This document shows positions 1 to 11,565 of a stretch of 64,000 nucleotides of DNA, one piece after another. The position numbers and the translations under genes are program-made. How positions within the stretch are numbered: position 1 is the stretch's first letter; the number at the start of each line of letters is the position of its first letter. The DNA comes from Siphonodentalium dalli (lineage: Eukaryota; Mollusca; Scaphopoda; Gadilida; Siphonodentaliidae), in contig CP136063.1 of assembly GCA_032622095.1 (NCBI GenBank), positions 25,856,987-25,920,986 of the forward strand, written 5' to 3'. The notes beneath the pieces were generated by a model. That model was not told the origin of the DNA. It did not search any database and saw only the letters and a program-made list of their open reading frames with translations.

Positions 1-280
1 TGTAATGGATGACAAGATAAGAGGAGAGTGCCTGCAAAGTATATGAAAGAAGGTGGCGGTATATTAGGGTCAGGGTCCCAATCACATGCAGACACTGTGT
101 TCCTCGTGTTCTTTAGCAGAAATTTAAAGTCGGAGAGCAAGGTCTCGAAGCGGCTTAACATATTTTAAAACAGAATTTGGAATGGTCGATAAGAGGATAA
201 ATAAAATAAAATAAAATAAAATACAGATCGTTGACACGCGTGTGATATACATATGTATGAGTGAAATCGGTCTATACATT
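1..280. other. Non-coding left edge with a short AAATA microsatellite
   Basis: No coding signal is visible. A short (AAATA)n run lies at about 198-222. The remainder is unremarkable AT-rich sequence leading to the TTAA that begins the first foldback element. Confidence 0.6.
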
Positions 281-538
281 TTAAAGGTGGATTATCTCTT
301 TGTAAACATGTTTTATATAGTTACCAGGGTATAAAATATTATATCTGAATCGACGACTCCTTTCCGGAAATGCTTCTATCGATTAATATTAATTTTATTT
401 CGAATATTTTCTGGCTCAAAATGGTGTTGTTGTTTAGCTAACGAACAATATTGGTTACTGTTTACAGATACCATAAATTTTATTCTGTAATTTTGTCAGA
501 TTTTGTCACAAATAAACGTTAATTATACTCATTGTCGC

Positions 539-1728
539 CAGGGATGTGGCTAGAGGGTCTCCGCTGGGGGGTGTCCACCTTGGGAATTTCCAACTGCACC
601 CCCCCCCCTTGAGTCGGAATCACACCAACACAACTTTTTGCATAATTCCATTCGCACCCCCCCCCCCCCTTGAGTCCCCCCTTGAGTCGGAATCGCACCA
701 ACACAACTTTTTGCATAATTCCATTTGCACCCACCCCCCCTTGTACCTCATGCTCAGGCCTAATTTCCTATAATTTCATAAGCCATGCTTCTATTTTCCC
801 AGTATGAGAACATTAAGATATTTTAACCTGAAAATTGCCCCCAAAAAAAACAACTAGTGATCTAATTCCAGACAAATGCACACAGCTACCGACAACAGAC
901 CAGGAAACACCGGGCCGACCATGGTTGTTCGGCCCGGTGTGAGAAAAGTTTGAAAACTATACAAGAAAATCGCAAATCCTAGCATCTAGACTGGCCTCAA
1001 CTGAAGCTTTCCTAGTGTTGAAAATTTCAAACCTCATGCTCCCCCTCAGGTTGGGAAATTCTTCAACTGATGACCATTTATGTCTACAAGTTTGACCAAA
1101 TGTAGTAAAATATTGTTTTGCTAAACTAATTAGCAGTTTTGTATTGGCCATGTGGATGGGGCAATGACAAACCGGGCCGACCATGGTTCGGCCCGGTGTG
1201 CGAAAATTTTGAAATCTGAACAAGAAAATCGCAAAATCCTAACATCTAGACTAGCCTCAAGCCTTCCTACTGTTGGAAATTTCAAACCCTACACCCCCAC
1301 TTAGGTTGGAAAATTTCCAACTGATGACAATTCCAATGACAATGTTGACCAATTGTATGACAATATTGTTTTCTTAAATTAACTAGAAGTTTTTGACTGG
1401 CCACGGGGGAGGGACCAGGACACAAGCTTTCCAAGTGTTGGAAATTTCCAACCTGTCACCCCCCTAAGGTTGGAAAATTTCCTACTGATGACCATTTCTG
1501 TCAAATTTTTTTACCAAAAATAGGAACATATGCAAATATTGGTCGAAAAACAATAAATTCCCCCCAATAAATTGTTTTATAATCAAACTACAAGAACATT
1601 TTCAACCTATTGTTGGTGTGAAATTTCGTTCTGGCAGGTATGAAATTTCCAACTATTGAAAATATAGCTCTCTGCTGGGGGGGGGGGGGGGTGAGACACA
1701 CCCCACACCCCCTCTAGCCACATCCCTG
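539..1728. mobile_element. Non-autonomous hAT-like DNA transposon (1190 bp, 8-bp target duplication)
   Basis: The left end CAGGGATGTGGCTAGAGGG (539-557) is the exact reverse complement of the right end (1710-1728). The element is flanked by the perfect 8-bp direct repeat attgtcgc (531-538 and 1729-1736). A terminal CA(G)GG and an 8-bp duplication are hallmarks of the hAT superfamily. No transposase frame is present. The interior holds C-rich homopolymer tracts near both ends, two copies of a segment containing cacaccaacacaac, and about three degenerate copies of a roughly 260-bp unit (near 895-1560). Two of those copies contain GC-rich hairpins. The insertion splits foldback copy A, so it is younger than that element. 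Confidence 0.93.
907..940. repeat. GC-rich perfect hairpin inside the hAT element
   Basis: Arms of 12 bases (acaccgggccga at 907-918 and its complement at 929-940) enclose a 10-base loop. A related hairpin with 10-base arms lies at 1171-1197. Both belong to the internal tandem unit of the hAT element. Function unknown. Confidence 0.8.
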
Positions 1729-1985
1729 ATTGTCGCTTATAACCAACCATGGAATAAAACAATACAATAAATAAATCTGGGACATTTGATGTTCGGTACG
1801 TAGCCATATGAACAGCCTAATGCACTATATCGCTACATGGTATCACTCGAATCGTCTGAAAAATGGACAAATAAACGGGCCCAATGAAATATTCGAAAAT
1901 AAAATCAATATTAATTGGTAGAAGTCTTTCCGGACAGGGTTCTTCAGTTCATATTTATTATATTATACCCACGCAACTATCTAAT

Positions 1986-2471
1986 GATGTTGTTTGAAGA
2001 TGACATAAAAACTGAGCACTAGTATCTATTTCGTGAATCAACTTGATGAGTGTGTGCGTGTACTCAAGGTTTACATATACTAACAGACAAATATAAACAA
2101 CTATTTAGATATGTTAAGTGAAATTTGCGTTTGAGGAATACAAGTTGAATAAATTGAAATATGTTTTAAAAATGCTCTGCCAAATTGAGACAAATTTCTC
2201 CCAGTTATTCTCAAATGAGTGACAGTTCTATCTGCGACTGTACATTTTCTGTTGTGTAATGACTTTCTATGTTTTCGGTTAATATGTCTAATGCGCATAA
2301 TTACTGAACATTTCAAGCATTATAGGTAACAGAATACTTGAATGAATGAATACACACAATAACTAAAATGTTCATAATAACTTGTTATACGCGTTAACTG
2401 TGCAACAACTCTGTCATTTATTGAGATTAAGGGAGAATGTGGAAATAATCCACGTATAAGCACTCAGTCAC
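1986..2471. other. Non-coding stretch with a dispersed repeat
   Basis: No gene is visible. The segment near 1985-2060 (ttgtttgaagatgacat, gaatcaacttgatgagtgtg) recurs at about 11668-11750. The segment near 2430-2455 (gaatgtggaaataat) recurs near 11760. These are therefore parts of one dispersed repeat. Confidence 0.6.
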
Positions 2472-2619
2472 GGCAGCGGCTATTCGCCATCGGATGGCAA
2501 ATATCGATTCTACCGATATGCGCTATTTGCCATCCGATGGTATTTTAAAGTAAAGAAAACATATCATATCATCACAATACGCTATTATAATGATGATTCC
2601 TACCGCCTTCGTGATAATT

Positions 2620-3300
2620 AGGCCCAGTTGACCGTCGGTTGTACACCTACAGATTTCCTGGGGGGATGGCAAATAAGAAATCGACCAATTTTGAAGGAAA
2701 TTTCGTATAGTTTGAACATTTAGTGGCACAAGCTGTCGCTATATGGCCACATAATCACCATTTCGACCCGCCTTACCGAAAACCCGGACCAGTTGACCGT
2801 CGGTTGACCACCTACAGATATCCTGGGGGATGGCAAATAAGAAATCGACAAATTTTGAAGGAAATTTCGTATAGTTTGAACATTTAGTGGCACAAGCTGT
2901 CGATATATGGCCACATAATCACCATTTCTACCCGCCTTACCGAAAACCCGGACCAGTTGACCGTCGGTTGACCACCTACAGATATCCTGGGGGGATGGCA
3001 AATAAGAAATCGACCAATTTTGAAGGAAATTTCGTATACATGTAGTTTGAACATTTAGTGGCACAAGCTCTCGCTATATGGCCACATAATCACCATTACT
3101 ACCCGCCTTACCGAAAACCCGGACCAGTTGATCGTCGGTTGACCACCCACAGATATCCTGGGGGATGGCAAATAAGAAATCGACCAATTTTGAAGGAAAT
3201 TTCGTATAGTTTGAACATTTAGTGGCACAAGCTGTCGCTATATGGCCACATAATCACCATTTCGACCCGCCTTACCGAAAACCCGGACCAGTTGACCCTC
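2620..3300 (-). repeat. 165-bp satellite, left arm (about 4 units)
   Basis: Units contain tggcaaataagaaatcgac, cacaagctgtcgctatatgg and cgaaaacccggaccagttga. They are the reverse complement of the larger array at 7500-9690. The open frames across them are by-products of repetition. Confidence 0.92.
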
Positions 3301-4110
3301 AGTTGGCCGGCCCCATATAACCCCTAGAAACACCCCGACCCCCCACCCATCACCCCCGGGGGTACCTCCCGAGGGGGTGAAAATGGGGTATGGAGCAATT
3401 TCGAGAACGGTAAGGATTTCGGCCGATTTGACGGCATGGGTGGGTGGTCGGCCCCAAATAGCCCAAAGAAACACCCGACCCCTACCCATCACCCCCGGGG
3501 GGTACCACCGAGGGGGTGAAATTGGGGTATGGAGCAATTTCGAAAACCGTAAGGATTTCGGCCGATTTGACGGCATGGGTGGGTGGCCGGCCGCAAATAC
3601 CCCCTAGAAACACGAAGACCCCAACGCATCACTCCAGGTGGTACCACCATGAGGGGGTGAAATGGGGTATGGAGCAATTTCGAGAACGGTAAGGATTTCG
3701 GCCGATTTGACGGCATGGGTGAGTGGCCGGCCCCAAATTCCCCCTAGAAACACCCCGACCCCAACCCATCACCCCCGGGGGGTACCACCCCGAGGGGGTG
3801 AAAATAGGGTATGGAGCATTTTCGAGAACGGTAAAGATTTCGGCCGATTTGACGGCATGGGTGGGTGGGTGGCCGGCCCCAAATACCCCTATGAACACCC
3901 CGACCCCTAACCCATCACCCTCGTAGGGTACCACCACGAGGGGGTGAAAATGGGGTATGGGGCAATTTCGAGAACGGTAGGGATTTGGGCCAATTTAACG
4001 GCATGTGTGGATGGCTCGCCCCAAATACTCACTAGAAACACAGCACCCCTCACCCCGGAGGATACCTCGGGTTTGAGCCATTTTATTCCTGATTCCTTAT
4101 CCGCAAAAAA
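3300..4110 (+). repeat. About 140-bp satellite (5-6 units)
   Basis: The anchor gatttcggccgatttgacgg recurs near 3415, 3554, 3694, 3836 and 3982 (the last two slightly diverged), a spacing of 139-146 bases. Units contain ccgacccctacccatcaccc and the inverted pair ggtacc...gagggggtga. They are G/C-rich compared with the surrounding sequence. Confidence 0.9.
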
Positions 4111-4139
4111 TCACCACCTAGAACGCCCCCAACCCTCAC

Positions 4140-5500
4140 ACCAAATTGGTAGCTAGTATTTCTTCAGCCACCGATTCGAAATATTTGCCGGATTGGCCAG
4201 GATCGGCAGCAAGTAGCTCATTATGCCAGGCCACAAATTGGGCGCAAGTAGAGTCAAAACTAACCCCGAAATTGTTAAATTTCCGATTGTGGGAGATCTA
4301 TTCCATTGGTGGCCACTCTTGGGATGAAATCGTCATAGCCACACTAGGGAGGGTTTCAATCCTATTTATGGCCCATTTTGGAGTGAATTCGTACATAGAC
4401 AATATAGCCCATTATACCCGGCCACAAATTGGGCGTAAGTAGAGTATGGCGTCAAAACAGACCGTAAAATGTTGCTATATATTCCTTATTGTGGAAGACC
4501 TATGTTATAGGTAGCCCCTTTTGATGAGAATTCGTCTATGGTAACCCTAGGGGCAAATCACTATCAAAAATGTCCTCGCTAGCCTATTATACCCGGCCAC
4601 AAGTTGGGCGTAAGTAGAGTATGGCGTCAAAACGGACCCAAAATGTTACTAAATTTCCGATTGTGGGAGATCTATCATATTTGTGGCCCATATTGGTGTG
4701 AATTCGTCTATAGCCACTATAGTAGGGGCAAATCACCGCAAATTGGGCGTAAGTATAGCCTATTCGTGTGAATTCGTCTTTTGCCACTCTATGGGCAAAT
4801 CGCTGTAAAAAAAAGGTACCGGAGTAACCCATTATAACCGGCTACAAATTGGGCGTAAGTATAGTCTGGTTGGAATAAAAACCGACTCTAAACTGTTGCA
4901 AAATTCCTGATTTTGGTAGATCTATGCAATTGGAGGCCCCTTTGGTGTGAAATCATACATAGCCAATTGACTCAAATTGAGGTGCGATTCACATTCGGGA
5001 AAGTACCCGGGTCGTCCATTTTACCTGGCCACAAATTGGACGTAAGTAGAGTCTGGAATCCAAACGAACCCTAAAATATCGCTAAATTCCCGATTGTGAG
5101 ATATCTATGCTATTGGTGGCCCCTTTTGGGGTAAATGTGCCATAATCACTATAGGGCAAAATCACTATCAAAACGTATACGGCTAGCCCATTATTTCCGG
5201 CCGCAAATTGGGCGTAAGTAGAGTCTATATGTGCAAACGGGCCATAAAATGAAGCCAAACTCCCGATTGTAAGATACCTATGTTATTGCGTCATAGCCCA
5301 TCTTGATGGGAATTCGTCCATAGCCGCCTTGTGGGCAAATTACTGTCAAACAATTTCCGATTCTGGGAGATTTATCTTATTTGTGGCCACTTGTGCGGGT
5401 GACTCGCCTATTGCGAACCTATGGCCAAATTATTGTCAAAAATACTCGGTTATATAGACAATTATAGCGGCCACATGCAAATTGGGCGTAAATGGGTGAT
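4140..5500 (+). repeat. Degenerate 105-275 bp repeat, about 8 units
   Basis: The anchor caaattgggcgtaagtagag recurs, with changes, near 4215, 4422, 4597, 4740, 4847, 5034, 5206 and 5480. Each unit also has a form of ccgattgtgggagatctat and a line similar to cttttggtgtgaattcgtc. It is more diverged than the neighbouring satellites, so probably older. Confidence 0.8.
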
Positions 5501-5847
5501 GCTCCCTTAAATGAACAAATTTGTCCAGAAAATTCTGAAAAAATTAAATATGTCACATGCCGATGATGTGTAGCACATATATTGTTGATCACGAAAATGG
5601 CATTTGGCAAAATTATAGGGCAAGGTCAAGGTCAATCAAGGTCGTTCATTACAGCATGTGCCAATGACGTTTTTAGGGTTGAATCAGGGCGGCGTCATTG
5701 TCAAATTCGCTCTTTCTCCAAAACTTGTGTTTAATTTGAATATCATGATTAATGGAAACCAAACAAATGTGAGCCACTTTGTTAACATGTGCCCCTTAAT
5801 AGTTGAATTATCGCTATGAATATATATTCAACTTGTACATCATGGAG
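5501..5847. other. Non-coding interior of the foldback element
   Basis: No gene is visible. There is a short aaggtcaaggtcaatcaagg direct repeat near 5620. The last 8 bases are the target duplication of the next hAT element. Confidence 0.5.
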
Positions 5848-6935
5848 CAGTGTTCGCGCTGTCGGTAGCCAAATTAGCCAATGGCTAATCTTTTTCGAAT
5901 TTGGCTAATAAAAATTTCATTTGGCTAAACTTTTGGCTAAACTTTTTTTGAACCCAAATGGAGACTGAAATCATGGAACCAGAAAGCTAATTAATAAAAG
6001 CGCTCAATAGATCGACATTCAAGACGAAGTTAGGTGACGAAAGTATTTCATTATTTTCATACTTATGAAATATCGTACAAAGGGAAACCCGATCGACAAC
6101 TCTATCAACCAAGCGATCACAAAGTGATATGCAATCATCTTTAGTTTTCACAAGACGGACATTCAAAGACGCATGGACATTAAACCGACCATGGTTGAAT
6201 TATGACAATGTGAAGAAAGCAATGTTTTGTAAAGTGCATTGACGCCGGTATATAAGCAATTTGTTCGTAACAGGCTGTTTTAATCTGGAGAAAGATTACG
6301 TCACTCTGCACGAAGCAGCAAAAAGTCATTATTAATTTTTACATTTAATCCCCTAATCCCCCATTCAGCCCATTGTCTGTCTGGTCACTCACGGCGCGCC
6401 TGCACAATGCATGTTTTTGATGACATTGTATTTATGACGGTCGAGGTTTATGAGCACCAAGTGTAAGACAATAGATTAATCAGCCAAATGTGAATCACGA
6501 CATATAGTTTGTGCCTATTTGTCGTCAATACCGATACAGTCAAAATAATATACATGCTTTTATGACAGATTGTAATTTGACAACTAAAAAATAATGACAT
6601 TAAGGACAATCCCGGGTTACCCCCCCCCCCCCCCCCCCCCCCCCCCAAATAACTCTTTCACATAAAGATTAATAAATTTTTAATAAATGTTATCTATAAA
6701 AATACTTCTAGTTCATCAAAATTATTTAAATTATTGTGTATTTTGCCTGTGTCTGTTAGATTTTACGTTTTAGTCATTAATTGTGAACCGACCAGAAAAC
6801 GATGATTTAATTTGGCCAAAGTTTTTTTTAATTTGGCCAAAAAACATTTGGCTAAAAAAAAATTCATTTGGCTAATAAAATTTTCATTTGGCTAAACTTT
6901 TGGCTAAAGTTTTGTTCGGTCCAGCGCGAACACTG
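5848..6935. mobile_element. Non-autonomous hAT-like element (1088 bp, 8-bp target duplication)
   Basis: The terminal inverted repeat CAGTGTTCGCGCTG (5848-5861) is matched by its exact complement at 6922-6935. The flanks are a perfect 8-bp direct repeat tcatggag (5840-5847 and 6936-6943). Subterminal regions carry multiple tttggctaa motifs: direct on the right (6785-6910) and in the same sense on the left (5870-5945). They could be transposase binding sites. A C homopolymer of more than 20 bases lies near 6620-6646. No transposase frame was found. Confidence 0.93.
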
Positions 6936-6943
6936 TCATGGAG

Positions 6944-7500
6944 TAGCCGATGTTGTATCCGTCCAAACGACGTATCGCGCAGCTCCGCACGTTGAGACGT
7001 CTATGAGATACAGCCATTTGAATATACCACGTGGAAATTGATGTGCTTTGTGGGCGTGACTTAGAGTTCAAACTCTCTAAGAGGTCAACGAATACACCGT
7101 ACATATCTGATAATTGGAAACAGATTTTGATCGCATAAAGGGTGATTCCTATCAAGTCGGGCATGTCCTGATCAATCGTACACTTGGTTTGACGCCAAAC
7201 GACCTAGGAACTCTGATGTAGACAACGTGAAGATACGTCAACCAAACTCTGTTCCTCAAGGGGTTCGCCAAATTGCAATGAGAAATTACAGTAGAAAACA
7301 TTGTCGATGGATTTCTCTTACATGTTTCAAGATATCGAACTGAAATTTGGTATTTAGGGGTTTCTCGGTGCGCTCAATCAGATAGAATTGTCAGTGAGAT
7401 ATTCCGATGGCCCAAAATGTGTCAATGACGCCGTTGCTATACCACACGAATCGGAAATCGCCCCGCAGGCAGAACGATTGTTCAAAAGTACCGAAACAAT
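6944..7500. other. Non-coding interior of the foldback element
   Basis: Sequence between the nested hAT element and the right satellite arm. I see no gene, motif or internal repeat that I can support. Confidence 0.5.
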
Positions 7501-9690
7501 TTATTTGGGGCCGGTCACCCCCCGGGATATCTGTAGGTGGTCAACCGACGGTCAACTGGTCCGGGTTTTCGGTAAGGCGGGTCGATATGGTGATTGTGTG
7601 GCCATATAGCGACAGATTGTGCCACTAAATGTTCAAACTATATGAAATTTCCTTCAAAATTGGTCGATTTCTTATTTGCCATCCCCCAGGATATCTGTGG
7701 GTGGTCAACCGACGGTCAACTGGTCCGGGTTTTCGGTAAAGCGGGTCGAAATGGTGATTATGTGGCCATATAGCGACAGCTTGTGCCACTAAATGTTCAA
7801 ACTATACGAAATTTCCATCAAAATTGGTCGATTCTTATTTGCAATCCCCCCAGGATATCTGTGGGTGGTCAACCAACGGTCAACTGGTCCGGGTTTTCGG
7901 TAAGGCTGGTAGCAATGGTGATTATGTGGCCATATAGCGACAGCTTGTGCCACTAAATGTTCAAACTATACGAAATTTCCTTCAAAATTGGTCGATTTCT
8001 TATTTGCCACCCCCCCCCAGGATATCTGTAGGTGGTCAACCGACGGTCAACTGGTCCGGGTTTTCGGTAAGGCGGGTCGAAATGGTGATTATGTGGCCAT
8101 ATAGCGACAGTTTGTGCCACTAAATGTTCAAACTATACGAAATTTCCTTCAAAATTGGTCGATTTCTTATTTGCCATCCCCCCAGGATATCTGTGGGTGG
8201 TCAACCGACGGTCAACTGGTCCGGGTTTTCGGTAAGGCGGGTAGAAATGGTGATTATGTGGCCATATATCGACAGCTTGTGCCACTAAATGTTCAAACTA
8301 TACGAAATTTCCTTTAAAATTGGTCGATCTCTTATTTGCCATCCCCCCAGGATATCTGTAGGTGGTCAACCGACGGTCATCTGGTCCGGGTTTTCTGTAA
8401 GGCTGGTAGAAATGGTGATTATGTGGCCATATAGCGACGGCTTGTGTCACTAAATGTTCAAACTATACGAAATTTCCTTCAAAATTGGTCGATTTCTTAT
8501 TTACCATCCCCCCAGGATATCTGTGGGTGGCAACCGACGGTCAACTGGTCCGGGTTTTCGGTAAGGCGGGTAGAAATGGTGATTATGTGGCCATATAGCG
8601 ACAGCTTGTGCCACTAAATGTTCAAACTATACGAAATTTCCTTCAAAATTGGTCGATTTCTTATTTGCCATCCCCCCAGGATATCTGTGGGTGGTCAACC
8701 GACGGTCAACTGTCCGGGTTTTCGGTAAGGCTGGTAGAAATGGTGATTATGTGGCCATATAGCGACAGCTTGTGCCACTAAATGTTCAAACTATACGAAA
8801 TTTCCTTCAAAATTGGTCGATTTCTTATTTGCCATCCCCCAGGATATCTGTGGGTGGTCAACCGACGGTCAACTGGTCCCGGTTTTCGGTAAGGCGGGTC
8901 GAAATGGTGATTATGTGGCCATATAGCGACAGCTTGTGCCACTAAATGTTCAAACTATACGAAATTTCCTTCAAAATTGGTCGTTTTCTTATTTGCCATC
9001 CCCCCAGGATATCTGTAGGTGGTCAACCGACGGTCAACTGGTCCGGGTTTTCGGTAAGGCGGGTAGAAATGGTGATTATGTGGCCATATAGCGACAGCTT
9101 GTGCCACTAAATGTTCAAACTATACGAAATTTCCTTCAAAATTGGTCGATTTCTTATTTGCCATCCCCCAGGATATCTGTAGGTGGTCAACCGACGGTCA
9201 ACTGGTCCGGGTTTTCGGTAAGGCGGGTCGAAATGGTGATTATGTGGCCATATAGCGGCAGCTTGTGCCACTAAATGTTCAAACTATACGAAATTTCCTT
9301 CAAAATTGGTCGATTTCTTATTTGCCATCCCCCCAGGATATCTGTGGGTGGTCAACCGACGGTCAACTGGTCCGGGTTTTCGGTAAGGCGGGTAGTAATG
9401 GTGATTATGTGGCCATATATCGACAGCTTGTGCCACTAAATGTTCAAACTATACGAAATTTCCTTCAAAATTGGTCGATTTCTTATTTGCCATCCCCCAG
9501 AATATCTGTAGGTGGTCAACCGACGACAACTGGTCCGGGTTTTCGGTAAGGCGGGTCGAAATGGTGATTATGTGGCCATATAGCGACAGCTTGTGCCACT
9601 AAATGTTCAAACTATACGAAATTTCCTTCAAAATTGGTCGATTTCTTATTTGCCATCACCCAGGGTATATGTAGGTGGTCAACCGACGGT
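7500..9690 (+). repeat. 165-bp satellite, right arm (about 14 units)
   Basis: The anchor ggatatctg recurs at 8185, 8350 and 8515 (exactly 165 apart) and throughout. Units alternate between gtaggtgg and gtgggtgg and between gggtcgaaatgg and gggtagaaatgg, which suggests recent unequal exchange. The array is head-to-tail and is the inverted partner of 2620-3300. Confidence 0.95.
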
Positions 9691-9849
9691 CAACTGGGCC
9701 TAATTATCACGAAGGCGGTAGGAATCATCATTATAATAGCATATTGTGATGATATGATATGTTTTCTTTTCTTTAAAATACCGTCGGATGGCAAATAGCG
9801 CATATCGGTAGAATCGCTATTTGCCATCCGATGGCGAATAGACACTTCC

Positions 9850-10160
9850 CTCAGTCACGACCCCGATGACCCCATCCTCACATCACCACAAATATCAGGC
9901 GATGGTGCACATACGACCTGTAGTTTTTGTAAATTCACACGTATACACAGAATCACAGAATATAACATACAGCCCCCAAATTCAGTTTTGTTACTTGCAG
10001 AGTCGAATAAAAGTCGCTAAATTTTTATAATAATACCTTGCTTGATTCAGACAGGGTCTATAAGTTCAATCGCGTGACATTTCGAAGACATAGTTATGTT
10101 TAAATGGGTCGAAAGGAACATTTATACCACGATCGCCTATCTTATTATATCAATAAAGCC
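9850..10160. other. Non-coding flank of the foldback element
   Basis: Begins with the right copy of the target duplication. I see no gene and no repeat structure. Confidence 0.5.
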
Positions 10161-10204
10161 ATCTGTTTAAATTTTACATTTAATCAACACCTGTTGATTA
10201 AATG

Positions 10205-10390
10205 TGCCTACTGTTGATTATACTTCGCAGAGTGGATTAAACTTTCTCTATACAATTTGAACGGAACAGTGTTTATCCATCGCATTGTAAAGATCGTGGC
10301 ATACACTTCGCAGAGTGGATTAAACTTTCTCCATACAATTTGAACCCAAAAAATGTTTATCTATCGCATTGTAAAGATCGTGGCATAAAC
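10205..10390. repeat. Tandem pair of a roughly 100-bp unit
   Basis: acttcgcagagtggattaaa, ctatacaatttgaac and cgcattgtaaagatcgtgg occur twice in the same order and orientation (about 10218 and 10309). Confidence 0.85.
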
Positions 10391-10502
10391 AATACGCATA
10401 GTGTTTCTGAATAACAAATTTAATCCACTCGTGGGATTGGCGATTTACACCACTCGCTGAAGCTCGTGGAATAAATTTGTTATTCAGAAACACTATGCGT
10501 AT
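10391..10502. repeat. Long perfect-arm hairpin
   Basis: The arm atacgcatagtgtttctgaa, continuing into taacaaattt, is mirrored by aaatttgttattcagaaaca, continuing into ctatgcgtat. That is about 30 identical bases around a roughly 50-base loop that itself contains ccactcg/cgtgg complementarity. It could extrude as a cruciform. It may be the core of a small foldback element. Confidence 0.85.
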
Positions 10503-10859
10503 ATTCTGTATATCATTACCTTACTATTCCTGAGAACGTAGCAATTGGTGATTGCCCCCGTACACAACTAGGCGTACAGAGAATGACGAGTGGGGTGTCA
10601 AAATAAATACGCTCTACTTTCAGATTGTGAATACACCCGAGCCAACGAAATGTCAATATCTGTTGCACACACAACTGCCTTTCCGTTGCAATATCGTGGG
10701 ATTTCTGACAGATGATGTATATGTGTTGAAATTACATTTGAAGAAGGAATGTTGGCGAAAACATATTTTTTGAAGTGACCAAAGGCCCTTTTATCTATCA
10801 AAAAGAGCTCTTCGCTCCAATGGATCCCGCTTACGATCGGCAGATGTCTATGAACAATA

Positions 10860-11360
10860 TATACTAACATTAAAGGCACGGGAAGCCTTAGTTGTCGAAA
10901 ATATTCATATTTGTTCCAATCACCGTAAACAGAAAAAAACATCAAAACGCATACAGTTTCGTCCATATATACCATGACCATCGCGTAAACAGTATGCTAT
11001 CATAAAGACCTACTATAATTTACCTAAGCAAGAGCCTGGTTGTGTTACAGAAGACAGCACAGTGTTACTGGCTAATCACACACAAATTATATAAACGCTC
11101 TTTACTAGTTCCATATCAGGAATTCAGCAACAAAGAACGCTCTTTATGTTTACCATCATAATATAAACAAACACCAGGAAAGTAACTTTTTATGCCTTTG
11201 TTTACATAACAATGGTCAAACATATGACAATAACATACTGTGTATGCGATATTTCTTATTTGTATACGGACAAAGTATGTCTACATATTAATATTCTTTC
11301 TGTTTGTGGCGGTTTTTGACCGGTGGAAATATTTTCACAGGATACCCACCACCAAGGCCA
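10860..11360. mobile_element. Short (deletion) copy of the THAP-fragment element
   Basis: 10874-10985 matches 39833-39925, and 10985-11360 matches 42100-42470. The roughly 2.2 kb between those segments in the longer copy is absent here. The shared right part has two copies of the motif AACGCTCTTTAT/C (11094-11105 and 11136-11147). I infer a non-autonomous deletion derivative of the longer element. The termini are not resolved. Confidence 0.65.
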
Positions 11361-11565
11361 ACCCGTACCTTTAACACCCACCCCACCCCACCACACCACC
11401 AAGGCCTCCCGTACCTTTAACACCCACCCCACCCCACCACACCACCAAGGCCAACCCGTACCTTTAACACCCACCCCACCCCACCACACCACCAAGGCCA
11501 ACCCGTACCTTTAACACCCACCCCACCCCACCACACCACCAAGGCCTCCCGTACCTTTACTAGCT
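11343..11565. repeat. 47-bp CCACC-rich minisatellite (about 4.5 units)
   Basis: accaaggcc recurs at 11351, 11398, 11444, 11491 and 11538. Each unit has cccgtacctttaacaccc followed by (CCCCA)n. Long open frames on both strands here are artefacts of the repeat. Confidence 0.93.

Larger units (their letters stand above)
281..1985 (+). mobile_element. TTAA-flanked foldback MITE, copy A, split by a hAT element
   Basis: This is one of six copies in the window of a roughly 520-bp palindromic element that starts TTAA-AGGTGGATTATCTC. The first half is 281-538. It is interrupted at an 8-bp duplicated target by the hAT element at 539-1728 and resumes at 1737. The two halves align without a gap to the uninterrupted copies at 37914-38431 and 50427-50946, which confirms the nesting. 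The right terminus is missing: after about 1985 the sequence changes to a different dispersed segment also seen near 11668-11760. It has no coding capacity. Confidence 0.85.
2472..9849. mobile_element. Giant foldback element (7.4 kb) with satellite-filled inverted arms
   Basis: The outermost roughly 170 bases are inverted repeats. Left ctattcgccatcggatggc at 2480 matches the complement ending at 9841, and the match continues through a stretch ending in gtgataattaggcccagttg. Inside the termini both arms consist of the same 165-bp satellite in opposite orientation: about 4 units on the left (2620-3300) and about 14 on the right (7500-9690). The candidate target duplication is ctcagtcac (2463-2471 and 9850-9858), 9 bp. 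Nine-base duplications and termini beginning with G fit Mutator-like foldback elements, but no transposase is present and the class is inference. The interior carries two other satellites and a nested hAT element. Confidence 0.8.

Noticed and set aside
2523-9549. Open frames reading MPLNVQTIRNFLQNWSISYL across the satellite
   Set aside because: They follow the 165-bp satellite exactly and occur in both arms; no complete gene structure. 165 is a multiple of 3, which keeps frames open.
10598-10981. 127-codon minus-strand frame
   Set aside because: No recognisable domain, and the part shared with the longer copy at 39833-39925 does not keep an equivalent long frame.
11256-11514. Trp/Gly-rich and Pro-rich frames
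   Set aside because: By-products of the CCACC-rich 47-bp minisatellite on both strands.
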